NCBI RefSeq assembly: GCF_027579695.1
Contig: NC_083583.1
Location: forward strand, 5,012,542-5,076,541
Source of the DNA: Neoarius graeffei
Taxonomy: Eukaryota; Chordata; Actinopteri; Siluriformes; Ariidae
DNA: 64,000 nucleotides
Reading direction: 5' to 3'
Positions 1 through 11,924 of this stretch are shown piece by piece. Under the pieces are notes generated by a model. It was not told the DNA's origin. It worked only from the letters and a program-made list of their open reading frames with translations, and searched no databases. How positions within the stretch are numbered: position 1 is the first letter of the stretch; each line of letters opens with the position of its first letter. The position numbers were made by a program, and so were the translations under genes.

Positions 1-395
1 AAGTGTAAATAACAATTTAAAGAAATGTTAATAAAAGAAAACTTTGATAGGCCTTTCAAAATGACTTTGTGAAAAATCATGCTCAATATTTAAGTGAGAT
101 CCCTGTTGTCTTCCAAATTACACTTAATTCTTGTATTATGTCCTGGCTTTTTCCAAGAATCTGTCACAATGTCTCTTGTCTACAGAGCAAAAGTTTAAAA
201 AAAACTAGTGTTTCTTATCTAATATATTATTTACATCTTTTCTTTTACTTCTGGCTCCTTCTATTCCTCTTTGCATCACTCCCAGCTATTTCTTTCAATT
301 CATCTTTCAGTAAGGCTATTAGTTATTAGTTCTATAGTATTTGCATTCCTCTATTAAAGCTATTTACAAAATGTTCATAGTCTGTCAAACAGCAT

Positions 396-554
396 CTAAT
401 GAAAGTCTTTTAATTTTCTTTTCTTTAACACCATCTCTTTCAGTTTTGCAAACTTGTTCTTTTTCATCTTTTCCTTCAGTCTGTCTGTGTGTTCTTTTCT
501 AGCCCTCTTTGCATCTCTCTCAAACACCTCCTTAGCTTTCCTTTTTGATGGCAT
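396..554 (-). other. Lysine-rich open frame, unrecognised
   Basis: The open frame from 554 encodes about 52 residues starting MPSKRKAKEVFERDAKRARK and ending RKLKDFH. It is basic and helical, with an abab-like charge pattern that could be a coiled coil. It lies beside a MITE copy, so it may be a transposon N-terminus or chance. No function is proposed. Confidence 0.2.
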
Positions 555-637
555 ATTAACTATGTCTGATCTTGCAGCCCAAAATATGTTCAAAACCCAC
601 CAAAATGCACTCGAAACCGCCCAATCTGGCAACACTG
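547..637 (+). mobile_element. 91-bp hAT-type MITE, copy 1 (degraded left end)
   Basis: The right half matches the other copies: AGCCCAAAATATGTTCAAAA, then AACCGCCCAATCTGGCAACA and CTG. The left terminal repeat is badly diverged. See the copy at 10190-10280 for the defining ends and duplication. Confidence 0.6.
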
Positions 638-719
638 CTCCTGAGTCACAGTCAAGACGTGTTCCATGCTCAGCTGCATAAAACTCCGCGAGTCCGGCTG
701 AGCTGCCGGTCTCGTGCAA

Positions 720-1197
720 GGCGATTAAAACCTATGATTAAAACCGACTAGACCCCCCCAATGATTTTTAATGCAAAAATAGACGTTTTGTGAAGATGAT
801 ATTTTTCGCGACAGAATCCGCGGCGTGGAAATTTCACAGCCCTGCATATTGAATTAAGTTCAACGCATTAGAAACAAAAGCACGAACGGAGTTAAAACAC
901 ATTTTCTAGCAAAAGGGCGCAGCCATATTGTTTTCTCGTTCTATCGCGTACAGTCTCGCGGTATTTACATCAATTTAACTTCCGAGTGTTCCCGAATGTC
1001 AACGAGAACAAACGAAGCTGACAAAAACCTCGCTAAACAAGCAAACCAAATCAGAACGTATTCTGCTGGTCATTTTACTTAAACATATTTTTAATGGATA
1101 TACAAGAGATTTAAAAAAAAAAAAAAAAAACACCACCACTTTGGCTAGAAAAATAGCGGAATTCCGCTAAATAGCGGACGTCTGGGATCCCTGAAAT
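720..1197. mobile_element. Probable 3' end of a CAGGGATGAG-type transposon
   Basis: The right end, ATAGCGGAATTCCGCTAAAT followed by GGGATCCCTG, resembles the right ends of the elements at 1693-2915 and 11524-13716 (AATTCCGC then CTCATCCCTG). No left end or target duplication was identified. Confidence 0.35.
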
Positions 1198-1692
1198 AAT
1201 TACAGAATTTTTATGCTGTTCCTAAAAGCACTAAAGATGCTCCGAAGTTTGGTCTAAAGCTATTCAAAGGGAAGGTGGAATTGTGATTTATTTTATCGAT
1301 TTCAGAACAAAATGATTTTTTAAAATCATCACCTGTGTATTTATACTAAAACAATGATCCACCTCAGGCTCAGTGAATAATAACCGAGATGAATAATTAT
1401 TAAATATAAAAGTGATGTGTACGTGTTAAGCTCATACGATCCATGATTTTCAAAAATTTAATGAGAGGGGAAAGAAAAGCATTGCTGGAGTCTTTTAAAC
1501 CGATTTGGCTTTTGTTGAAGAGTCTAAAACTTAAAACTGAATTTCATGCTTATGAATTCGAAAAAATTTTTTTTTTTTTTAAAAAGTGGCTCGTTTGCTT
1601 TGTTTATAAATGAATTTATTTTTAGATTTGTTTTCAACGTAACCTCCAGGTAATCACAGAACGCACTGCTCTACTCGTCCAACTGGATCTTA

Positions 1693-2915
1693 CAGGGATG
1701 AGAGTGGGTCCTGATGAAAAAAGCAGAAAATCTGTAAAATGTCCTGAGGGTGCCAAAGGCGCCCGAGGTAATAAGGGGGGTCCGGGGGGACACCCCCCGT
1801 AACATTTTTTTCAAAATGAGACCTTACACACCCTATTTCCTGCAATCTGAGCTGTAGTTAATTAAAACACCTGATGCCTATTTTCATACTTATTGAAATA
1901 AAAACACTTATATAGAACAATATGTATCAAAATTCAAAATAATATCTACATTTTATGGGGACTAGTTATTACTCATTGTCAACATCACTTGTTTTTCTAA
2001 AAAATGTCCATTAAAATCCATAGTTATTTACAGTTCCATTAATAATTCAAATTTTCATATATTCGATATATTGAATTAAATAAAAACACTTCTATATCTT
2101 ATCGAGACTGACCTTTTCCTAATGTCCACATTACTTGTATATGATTTCTTCACAATGTCTATTTAAACTTTAAAGTTATACAGTTATCAACACTGCCAGC
2201 TATAATTCAAATTATCATATATTCAATGTATTGAATCAAACAAATGCATATTTTATGGGGACTGTCTTTATCTTACTGTCCACATCACTTGTATGTTTTC
2301 TTCAAAAGGAAGAGTACATGTCTAGTCACACTTTTTACAGTTAAATGTCTCCTTGCATCGTTTTTTCATTAATTGTGCGGTGGTCTCTAGTATGAATGAA
2401 TGCCCTGTGAGCCGGTTTTGGTGAAAAACATGCAGTGGTTCTCCTGTTTCAGGCTGTTCTAGTTTGGTGGAGGAGTGGGTGGCGGGAGAACGACAGGGTT
2501 TCAGCTCTTACTCATTAATATTCATGACATGTAAACATGTTACCTCCGATTGGCTAACAGCACTGTGACGCTCCCTCCAGTGGGTCAGAACAAGCGAATG
2601 TGGGTGTCTTTGTAAAAACTGTTTTGATTGGCTATTATGGTCTCGACATCGATGTTTTGACCAATAACAATGTAGATAACACGAATTTTACATCACATTC
2701 AACGAGATTAAATGAGACTAAAGATGGCGACTTACAAATAATGTGTAAACATCGTTGGAGTTAATAAAGTTTGAACAGCACGAAGGAACAGACCCCAACC
2801 CCACGAAATTAATTTAAAAAAAAAAGTCTCAATGGATTTGGCATAATATAAAAAAGGTCATTTTTTACTCAGAAAAAGTGGAAATCCGCCGAAAAGCGGG
2901 AAACTCTCATCCCTG
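1693..2915. mobile_element. DNA transposon, CAGGGATGAG ends, 6-bp target duplication
   Basis: It begins CAGGGATGAGAG and ends CTCTCATCCCTG. It is flanked by ATCTTA at 1687-1692 and again at 2916-2921. No transposase reading frame remains in the AT-rich interior. It is the same family as 11524-13716. The short terminal repeat and CAG start resemble hAT, but the duplication is 6 bp rather than the usual 8. Confidence 0.8.
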
Positions 2916-2954
2916 ATCTTATTTAAAAAGGTCAGCATTAAAAAAAAGCACAAC

Positions 2955-3076
2955 AGAGACGTATATTTCCTGAGAACTCTCAGGAAAATCAACCCGTCTC
3001 AATAGCTGCTGATGTCCTTCTCCCGCTGTACCAGTGACAGCATCCTCACACACACACACAGCATCTTGAGATGGTA
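2955..3076 (+). mobile_element. LINE reverse transcriptase fragment (left half)
   Basis: Encodes a piece like RDVYFLRTLRKINPSQ, typical of the post-RT region of fish L2-like LINEs. The matching continuation (TAEKINNKQLPALEDVNTSR) appears at 5196 onward, so about 2.1 kb of other repeats is inserted between the two parts. Confidence 0.5.
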
Positions 3077-3106
3077 TGCTAACAACTCTTCTGCTAACAA
3101 CTCTTC

Positions 3107-3705
3107 TTGCTGCTGATGTACAAATCTCTAAATGGTGCAGGGCCCAATTACCTCTCTGATATGTTGCAGCGGCCTAACCCAATCAGATCTACCAGATCGC
3201 AACAGAAAAATTTACTATTAAAACCAGTTGTTAAAACAAAGTGTGGTGAAGCAGCTTTTAGCTACTATGCAGTACAGCTATGGAACCAACTGCCAGAGGA
3301 CATTAAAAATGCTCCTGCTGTTGGCAGCTTCAAATCTAGGTTAAAGACCAAGCTGTTTTCAGATGCTTTCTGTTAAATAATTAATATTTTTACATTTTTT
3401 ATAATCTTTACTTTCTCTGCATGTTTTAAATTTACTTTAACTTTATTCTATTTTATTCTGCTAGTTTCTTTTTCTTTCTTTTTCTCCTTTTTCTTTTTGG
3501 GATTTTAATATTTTATTTCTACTATTGTTTAATTCTTATTATTTTCTTTTAATTCTTTTAATTAATTATTTTAGAATAAAGATACAATTATTTTATGTAA
3601 TTTTATTTCTCTATTGTTTACTGTTTTTGTTTTTACTTCTGTAAAGCACATTGAACTGCCATTGTGTATGAAATGTGCTATATAAATAAACTTGCCTTGC
3701 CTTGC
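3107..3705 (+). mobile_element. LINE ORF2 C-terminus and 3' UTR
   Basis: The 89-codon frame from 3107 to 3376 contains SYYAVQLWNQLPEDIKNAPA and SFKSRLKTKLFSDAFC, the usual C-terminal end of vertebrate L2/CR1-group LINE proteins. An AT-rich 3' UTR follows, ending in AATAAACTTGCCTTGCCTTG, a short tandem tail. It is a 5'-truncated copy. Confidence 0.75.
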
Positions 3706-3712
3706 AGAGAAG

Positions 3713-5196
3713 GCGGCACCAGAGCCTAATCTAGGAATTTGAAAATAGGGGACAGATCCCTCACTAGCTGTAGAAACAGGGGACAGAAAATATTAACATG
3801 GGTAAAAATATCCCTCATTTGTTCCAGTTAGTGGGGACAGAAAAATAAGTAATACATTGGTAGATATTTTCAAGAGTACATCTATAAACAGAACAGTTTT
3901 ATTAATCTTTACTTTTAGAATATCATTAACATAATACTAAATTGAACTTTCAACAAGAAAAATTAAACAAATTACTCAAAAAAAAAAAAACCTAGCAATC
4001 ATGTAGAATGTGCAAGATTACCAGGACTACAAAAATGCAGAAAAACAGGCTTTACTTATCTTATCCAAATGCTCCTGTTGGTTCTAAAGTTAAAGTGCAG
4101 AGAACCTCACAGCACAACATGAAGTTACCTTCAAATATAATATAAATGCCTCAGCTTTCATGTAAGAAAAAAAACTATTAATACTAGTACTGTGTGCAGG
4201 CAGTCTCTCCTGAAGACTAAATTAAACAATAATTATAAACTAATAAAATAAATGGCTCAGGCTTCATAGAAGAAACAAAAAACAATTTGAACAGAATCTC
4301 ACAGTATGATGCTGAAGCTGCCTAAACAATGGAAAATAAAACACCATTTTGGCAAAAATATTGGCATCCATTAATTTCTTGTATTAAGTAAAAAAAAAAA
4401 AAAGTGCACACAGTGCTTCACTGTAAACATAACACACTTTCAGTAACAGAATTTAAGCCTACATAAACACTGACTCGCATATCATGCAATGTTGCCAGAT
4501 ACTGCTGACGTTTTCCAGCCTAAATACGTTCAAAACCCGCCAAAAGGCACTTAAAACCACCCAATCTGGCAACACTGCGCACATGCTGCTTCTCTTGAAC
4601 GTAGACACGGAAGTAAGGCGGAAGGTAGTTTGTCGACGTCACCGCAAGACGACGCCAACGATTGGTCAAATTTGCGGGAAAGTTGCGGTGATTGGATAGA
4701 ATTGCAACACCGCCCTGAATTCGCGGGGATTGGTTGAATTTGCGTTGATGTTGCAAATCGCGAAATCCTGGAGGGTCTGAATGTTATGTTTGGATGAGAC
4801 AGAACGATATGCCATGTGCTTTTGGGTATTTTTAAAACACTTCACACGATTGGTTGAGATACACTGTCTTCCGGTTCAGTGACCAATGATGTAATAGTTC
4901 ACAAAACTGTTTTACCCGCTAAATAAACCATTCGGAATACTTCGGTCCTTTCCGATATTTTCCGATTGGTGTGTAAACAACGCTATATTTACCGCAGTGC
5001 TTGCTAGCTGGTGCTGACAAATTGATACGCACAAGATTCAGTAAAACGCGACTACACGCGCTCTACTTATAAATGCATGACAAAATGAATAGATACGCGA
5101 TATCACTCTCGCGCCCAAAAAGTGGATGTGCAACAGACAGATAAAAAACGCGTATTATCGCGTGTTACGTGCCCTAGATTAGGCTCTGGGCACTCC
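3713..5196. mobile_element. DNA transposon with AGAGCCTAATCTAGG terminal repeats
   Basis: Inverted repeats AGAGCCTAATCTAGG (3721-3735) and CCTAGATTAGGCTCT (5173-5187) lie 1.45 kb apart. The interior is AT-rich without a clear transposase and carries a MITE copy at 4487-4577. The exact ends and target duplication are unclear. Confidence 0.55.
4487..4577 (+). mobile_element. 91-bp hAT-type MITE, copy 2
   Basis: It starts CAATGTTGCCAGAT and ends ATCTGGCAACACTG, exactly 91 bp, nearly identical to copies 3 and 4. Flanking octamers (ATATCATG and CGCACATG) are only partly alike. Confidence 0.8.
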
Positions 5197-5456
5197 AAAG
5201 AGTCATAAAGACTGCAGAAAAAAATCAACAACAAGCAGCTGCCTGCTCTGGAGGACGTGAACACGTCCCGCTGCCTGCAGGAAACACCCTGCATCCTAAA
5301 GGACTCCTCCCACCGTGCCCATCAGCTGTTCGAATGTCAAGCGTTACAGAACAATCAAAGCACGCACCGCGAGATTCAAAAACAGTTTCTATCCCAAATC
5401 TATCACTACACTGGACTCCGCTCTAAAGTCTACGGAAGCCACGAGAGGCCCTTCAT
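5196..5456 (+). mobile_element. LINE C-terminal fragment (right half)
   Basis: Encodes TAEKINNKQLPALEDVNTSR, CLQETPCILKDSSHRAHQLF and ECQALQ, matching the usual end of L2-like LINE ORF2. It appears continuous with the fragment at 2955-3076. Confidence 0.6.
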
Positions 5457-5458
5457 AA

Positions 5459-6036
5459 AATCTTTTTTTATTCACCTTGTTATCCCGAGATAACGACATA
5501 ATTAATTCAGGATCTCGAAAAAACAACACAACTAATTCGAGATCTCGAGAAAACAAAACCGTTATTTCGAGATCTCGAGAAAACAAAACAATTATTCTGT
5601 GATCTCAGCTGGATCACTGTATCTCTGTCGGTAGAGACGAAGCCGGGCCAGTCTTCTGCGGAGGTGCCGCGGAATAATTTTGAAATGATCCCTTATTAAA
5701 AGACTTAATGCAGTCTCTCCCTGTGTCAACCCCTGATCAAAATATTGCCTTATTAGGTGATCGATTATTCCAGACATTCTAATGACCAAAGTTGCGTCTA
5801 TACAGAATGAGAAATAGCCCCAAAGTCAGCATATCACAAGTCTCTTGGCGCACCTGAATGAACCATTTCTCAGCCGTTTACTCGAGATCATGAAATAATT
5901 GTTTTGTTTTCTCGAGATCTCGAAATAACGGTTTTGTTTTCTCGAGATCTCAAATTAGTTGTGTTGTTTTCTCGAGATCCTGAATTAATTATGTCATTAT
6001 CTCGGGATAACAAGGTGAATAAAAAAAAAAAAGATT
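5459..6036. mobile_element. Long-inverted-repeat element with transposase HTH remnant
   Basis: Arms of about 140 bp (5459-5596 and 5888-6036) are inverted copies built from subrepeats CTCGAGAAAACAAAAC. The outermost part is a run of T then TTCACCTTGTTATCCCGAG. The centre encodes on the minus strand (5592-5789) IIDHLIRQYFDQGLTQGETA, then HFKIIPRHLRRRLARLRLYR. This fits the N-terminal helix-turn-helix of integrase-type transposases, perhaps IS3EU-like (inference). The catalytic region is gone. Confidence 0.7.
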
Positions 6037-6525
6037 ATGCAAATTGCTTCCTCCTCGGTATACAAGTGCACTTCCATGGCAGGAAAAACACTACATTTTG
6101 CTGCCTATGTAGTGCCCTATTTATACAAATAGGAGTCATTCAGGATTCAGCCATGTTTTTGCTTGGCGTTAGCAACAGTTAGAGGTTTTTAGCTTTCTCC
6201 TGAAATGTTTTCTTTTATTTCTTCTTCCTCAGGGGAATAAAACTTGCTTTCGCTGTGAACACTGTCGTTATCGCTATCCATGCTGTAAAATTAACGCTAT
6301 TCTCCTGAGAAACGCTAGCAAAAATTTATAAGATTTTTGATAAAAATCTTATAAATAAATCTTATAAAAAAGATAAATGTTGACAAAATTTGCTACTATG
6401 TTTGTTGTTGTAAATGAGCGAGTCGCCAGAGGTCCGTAACCGGGGTCCGTACCGTAGGATACGGACCCACTCGCCAGCCAATGAGAGCGCAGGATTTGAT
6501 GAAAACTGCATCACGAAAAAAATAA
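6037..6525 (+). repeat. 480-bp dispersed repeat, copy 1
   Basis: Direct repeat of 16215-16715 with high similarity along its length, including CTTCCTCCTCGGTATACAAG and GGTCCGTACCGTAGGATACG. Its right end carries near-palindromic GGTCCGTAACC and GGTCCGTACCGT blocks, which suggests the end of a DNA transposon. Confidence 0.75.
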
Positions 6526-6529
6526 TTAT

Positions 6530-6830
6530 TCTTATGGTTATTTATCTGTTATGAAGTGAGTTATCCTCTATTGTGCGATACGCATTACCAAGTGCTCAGT
6601 GTATGTTATATGAATGTCTGTACATTGTACATCTTTCGTTTGTAATTTTTGTCCATATCTTGTAAATCTGTAAACCCTTATGTCTGTACAACTTTTTGTT
6701 TGTAAATCTTGTAGCTTGTATGTATATCTGTTTTATGCATGTATATACTGAGGACCGTTTCGTAAGGCAGTGCACTGAATTTCCTTGTGTATCTTACACA
6801 ATGACAATAAAGCAATCTTGAATCTCGAAG
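6530..6830 (+). mobile_element. LINE 3' UTR and tail
   Basis: Contains GAATTTCCTTGTGTATCTTA, then CACAATGACAATAAAGCAAT, the usual terminal sequence of fish L2/CR1-like LINEs. No coding part remains. Confidence 0.55.
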
Positions 6831-6852
6831 TCTAGTTTGTTATCCCTTATAT

Positions 6853-7260
6853 TAATAATAATAATAAAAATAATAATTTCAATTTACATAGCGCCTTTCT
6901 TACGCCCAAGGTCACTTTACAGTTAAGGAAGGAAAAGAGTCCTTTTCCCACTAGGCGTATGAAGATAAATCCCAAACCACCTGCACAGCCGCCGCAACGC
7001 CACCGGGCAACATCGCTCGGAACACCGCGTCGAGCACAGAAGTACCGCCACACAGAGCGCTGGACAACCCTGATGTTAAAAAGAGCAGTGAGCTCACTGC
7101 AGTCCATAGTGAGGAGAACAGGCGTCACCCACAGTGAACCAAGGCCTGGAGGGAACGGACACCAAAACTGGGTCCGGAGCTACACCACAACCGGCGGACA
7201 AAACACTCAAACTAACATCAGACTACACAAACACTAAATAAACAAATAAATAAGAGAGCG
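6853..7260. repeat. Dispersed repeat with AAT-rich start, unclassified
   Basis: Opens with an (AAT)n run followed by ACATAGCGCCTTTCTTACGC, a motif common to teleost dispersed repeats. The rest is CpG-containing sequence without a credible protein. Boundaries are uncertain. Confidence 0.35.
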
Positions 7261-7299
7261 TTCTGAGAGCACAATATCCCCCGCTGGCAACTCGGCCAT

Positions 7300-8145
7300 A
7301 ACTCTGGTAAAATGCGACTGAATTTAACGAAACTGCAATATGCGTATTACTGACATATAACAAAGAATCCTGTCAAGTTTCATGAAATTCCTCCAAAAAC
7401 TGAGAGGAGCTGATTTCAGAAGGTGAGTACCCTTGCCGGGATGGACGGACGGACATCGCCATGACATAATCCCCCTTCGGGGGTTTCAGCCAGCGGGGGA
7501 TGAAAATTGTGAGGGAAGTTGATTTCAGAAAACAAGCACACCTTGATGAAATTGCCAAAGTACAAGTTTGTTAATAATCAAGGGCATAACTCTGGGAAAA
7601 TTTACCCAAATTAAATGAAATTTCAATCTACGTATAACGGTCATATAACAAAGCCTTTTGCCAAGTTTGGTGAAATTCCTCCACAAATTGTGAGAGGAGT
7701 TGATTTCAGAAGAACGTACACCCTCATGAAATTGTCAGAGTACAAGTTATTTAGTCAAGGGTCAAAACTCTGGGAAAATTTTCACAAACTAAATTAAATC
7801 GCAAATCTGCGTATTACCGTCATATAACAAGGCCTTTTACCAAGCTTCGAGAAATTCCTCCAAAAATAGTGAGAGGAGTTGATGTCAGAAGGCGAACACA
7901 CCTTCATGAAATTGTGAAAGTACAAGGTTGTTAATCAAGGGCTGGAACTCTGGCAAAACGCGACTGAATTGAACAAGATAACAATATGCGTATTACCGAC
8001 ATATAACAAAGAATCCTGACAAATTTTGTGAAATTCCTTCAGAAATTGTGAGAGGAGCTGATTTCAGGTGGTGAGTACCCTTCCCAGGACAGACATCGCC
8101 ACGACATAAAAAAGGCCCTTCGGGCCTTTTGGCCAGTGGGGGATA
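7300..8145 (+). repeat. Tandem array of ~180-bp units
   Basis: Units begin AACTCTGG near 7300, 7588, 7766 and 7946 and share CATATAACAAAG, GAAATTCCTCCA and GAGAGGAGTTGATTTCAGAA. Unit 1 carries an extra ~100 bp with GACGGACGGACATCGCC; a related terminal block with CCCTTCGGGCC closes the array. Confidence 0.8.
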
Positions 8146-8348
8146 AAAAAGGAAGGGAAAAAAAAATGAAAAGCTCCAGTGAGAAGCGGCAGCCAAAATG
8201 CGCACAGCGTACTCTCAACCGGAAACGGAAAAATATTACACTTCGAGCACTGCTAGGCCAATCTACAAAATGTGAATTCAGAACAACAACAACAAAAATA
8301 ATCTTTTAATTCCTTCAAAAGTATTTTTGTGTGTACTTGATTTTGAAA

Positions 8349-8392
8349 TACACACACACACACACACACACACACGCATGCGCACACACCCT
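8349..8392. repeat. (CA)n microsatellite
   Basis: CA run with CACGCATGCGCACACAC at its right end. Confidence 0.9.
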
Positions 8393-8810
8393 TAAGCACG
8401 AATCAGAACTCCGCTTTAGATTTTTAGATTGCTCTTTTGTAACCCATTAAACTCAGAATTTCTGATATAAAAATTAAAAACATTAAAATTCATTTATTTT
8501 CTTTTAAATTAAGTGTTTCTTATAAGACTCCATAATATTGTGGGAAATTTACAGAAGTGCACATCTGTTTTATTCACTAATATGAGCCAAAAAGAGGATC
8601 AGGAATAAAATTTATATTCCAATTTAATCTATATTCTATTAAATAAAAAAATAAATCCACTCAGACCATTAGAATTAATTAATCTTACGTTATTTCATCT
8701 TCATTTTAATTTGAATCTTTTGCTGCTGGTCGATTTTTACTCCAGTTAACCATTTCCTACATTACCCACAATGCCTGCTGGCCGTGGTGCAGAGGAATTT
8801 ATCCCTCACT

Positions 8811-9047
8811 TTATCTCGACTGAAAGAGAGTGATGCGGCGGCGCTTTAGTGTTTTACCCTGTCCAGCTCGTGATCTCGCCTCCTGATCCGAGACGCTCGT
8901 TTCAAACAAATCATCTTCCTGAATCTTCGACTGCTCCATTCGTACTGCCATCGACATCGTCACGCTCGTCATCTTGTACATCCAACTAGCCGAGTCGCGT
9001 CTCTGACATGGCAGCAACGCTAACAACCGCGAATTCAATCTCACCAC
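8811..9047 (-). other. CpG-containing open frame, unrecognised
   Basis: A 78-codon minus-strand frame in a locally GC- and CpG-rich patch of the intron. The second half, from MEQSKIQEDDLFETSVSDQE onward, is hydrophilic and ends in RRRITLFQSR. I recognise no family. It may be an old transposon or retrocopy fragment, or chance; no splice or promoter signal supports it. Confidence 0.2.
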
Positions 9048-9894
9048 CTCACAGGAAACCTCACGGCACTAAATACATCACAAATATTGAAATATAAATA
9101 TTTAACGTGCCTAAGGATGGAGTTTTCATTTAAAAGCGCAAAGATAGAGACAGGAAGTGTGTTTCAGCAAATCATTAAAAAAAAAAAAAACAGAACAAAT
9201 TAAGGAATGTGAGTGAAATTAATTTATGTCTGCACTAATCAGCACCCATACAGGAAGTAGAGCAGCCTTTCAGGAGCAGACTCGTATTATTTTTGGCCGC
9301 GGCTCGTCTGAAACGGTCATTTCCCCGACGCCTCACTGAAGGAGACGTGTGATGAAGAAGCACAGATGGGGATGTTCGTGCAGTGGAACAGAGGCCATAA
9401 CTTCTCACTGGATTAAACTTCACATGACAGATCGGGACTTAGCCAGATCCAGTCCCCAAGTGCAGAAGCACGGCTCCGAGGATTTTCGAGCTGATGTGAC
9501 TCAGCGGTTAATTACCAGGTTGATTCTGTGCTAAAAGACTGCAATCATTAAACTGCTCAGGAATTCAATCCTACAGAACTAAAGCCTGCTTTTAAGCTGT
9601 TAAAGGCACAGACTGCACTCTGTGTGTCATGCTGTTCTAGTAAAATAATCAGCGGATAACACCGGCGCTCCATACTGAAGAGAATATGGTGATCCACCTG
9701 ACCACCGGGTGGTTTGTTTGTTTATTTAATTTATTGTCATTTTAGCATCTGTGGCTATTTTATGGCCAAAGCAGGTAAAAAATAAATATTACACAATTTT
9801 TTTTAAACAATCAAACAAATAAATAAGTTTTTTTTTTTTTTTTTTTACATCAATACAAGTTAGAAAGTTTAAAAGTTTTAAAGGTGGGAACTTA

Positions 9895-10616
9895 AGGGGT
9901 GTTCACACGGCACATATTTGCATCGATGCTGCACCGATGTATTTAGTTGCGATATATCTTACACCGGTGTAAATTTTGTGGAGCGTTCACACGTCACAAA
10001 CCTGCTTACTAGAGAGAAGCGTGTTAGCACCGGTGCAGCCCCACTTGCGTTCACACGGCAGTTTTTGCGACCGTGCTATACGATAGTAATAATGCGGAAA
10101 TGAAATATGCGCATGCGTGAAAACGTACTTCCTTTTCCCGGTTGTCATGGCATCACCAAGCGCCGGGAAAACAACGTGGATGAAGACACCGGTGTTGCCA
10201 GATACTGCTGATGTTTTCCAGCCCAAAATATGTTCAAATCCGCCAAAATGCACTTAAAACCGCCCAATCTGGCAACACTGGAAGACACGCAGTTCTGTTG
10301 TTGTTGATATTCGCCATTTTGGAAGCGCAAAATACCAGGATGCAAATTATGCAATGCCCGTATGTAATCAACTCTCCTCACGCGTAGCGAGTCTACCCCT
10401 GTAGCGTTCAGACGTCCCATTTTATATTGGTGCTGCCCCACAAACTAGCATTTACTCCGGAGTAAATTTCTTAAACCACCTCCCGAGCAGGGTTAGATTT
10501 GCACCGGTTTAAGCAGCTTTCAGGGGCGACACCGGTATAACTTTGTACCGTGTGAACGCTCTACCGGTGCAGCCCCGGTGCTACACTGGAGTAAAAGTTG
10601 CCGTGTGAACACGCCT
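9895..10616. mobile_element. PIF/Harbinger-type nonautonomous element
   Basis: Starts AGGGGTGTTCACACGGCA and ends TGCCGTGTGAACACGCCT. It is flanked on both sides by TTA (9892-9894 and 10617-10619), the 3-bp TWA duplication of PIF/Harbinger. The interior has repeated CACCGGTG motifs and no transposase. A 91-bp MITE is nested at 10190-10280. Confidence 0.8.
10190..10280 (+). mobile_element. 91-bp hAT-type MITE, copy 3 with clean target duplication
   Basis: Terminal repeats are CGGTGTTGCCAGAT and ATCTGGCAACACTG. The octamer GAAGACAC occurs at 10182-10189 and 10281-10288. An 8-bp duplication plus CAG-type ends fit the hAT superfamily. It is nested in the PIF-like element, so it is the younger insertion. 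Confidence 0.88.
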
Positions 10617-11629
10617 TTAGAAAAGATGTTTACAGTATTATCTTCTTTAGAAAACTGCTGCCTTTTAATTCTCAGGACAGAACATGATAATAAAATATGC
10701 TTAATTGATAAAGGCCTGTTGCAAAAATGACACAGTGGAAGTTCACCTCAAAAAACGTGTGAGAGTCGAGAATGTCCAGTTCTACATCTAGTATAGACTA
10801 CCTGATCATGTCTAGATGATAAAGAAAATATTAGTCTCTTCTTAACTGTGTGACATATTTCATATAATTTGTTATTAAGACATTCCCTGAACACCGGACA
10901 ACGAAATTTATTTCTTTACTTCCGTTTAGATAGATGGGTTTTCATCCATCACTTAATTTTAATTTCCTTTTAAAATAATAATGTGGGATTATTTACTAAC
11001 GCATTTTACACTCATCGGGAGCTCCGCTTTTATGCAGCACCTAAATATACACAGTACTGTGTAAAGGTCTTAGGCACATGTAAAGAAATGCTGTAGATCA
11101 GAAATGGTTTAAAACTAATTAAATGAAATGTTTCAACATTAAAAAAAAATACTATAAAGCCAAAATAAATCAATATAGAAAAGTTGATATTTGGTGTGAG
11201 ACGATCCTTTGCGGGTTCAGTTTTATGTGGAAATGAGCTGTGGGTTTTACGGAGCAGCCACAGTTCTTCTGGACACGCTGACTGTCACACTCGCTTCTTC
11301 ATTTTACACCAAAATTTTGCACCAGTAGCCTTCATTATGTTTTCTTTTTTAATCTGAAAAGTACTCGCTTATGGAATATACTGCTCAAACATATTACAAA
11401 CTTTTTTTTTCCCCTGTAACGTTTAATTTTGTGCTGGAAAAAAAACGAACGTTTGGAACTCTAAAATGTTTTTGTAATGTTTTGACTCGATCATGTAGAA
11501 GTCATAAAATAGAAATCTATAACCAGGGATGAGAATGGGACATTTAAAAAAAAAAACTCTGAAATGTCTGACCAGTCTAGGGGGCATTTGCCCAATTCGC
11601 AATCCCCCTTTCCCACACACATACATACA

Positions 11630-11924
<295 letters not shown>

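Noticed and set aside
8111..8130. GGCCCTTCGGGCC hairpin followed by T run, resembling a bacterial terminator
   Set aside because: The context is a vertebrate intron tandem repeat; no bacterial gene is near.
7300..8145. CRISPR-like array
   Set aside because: Units are about 180 bp and similar throughout, with no short repeats and unique spacers; the genome is eukaryotic.
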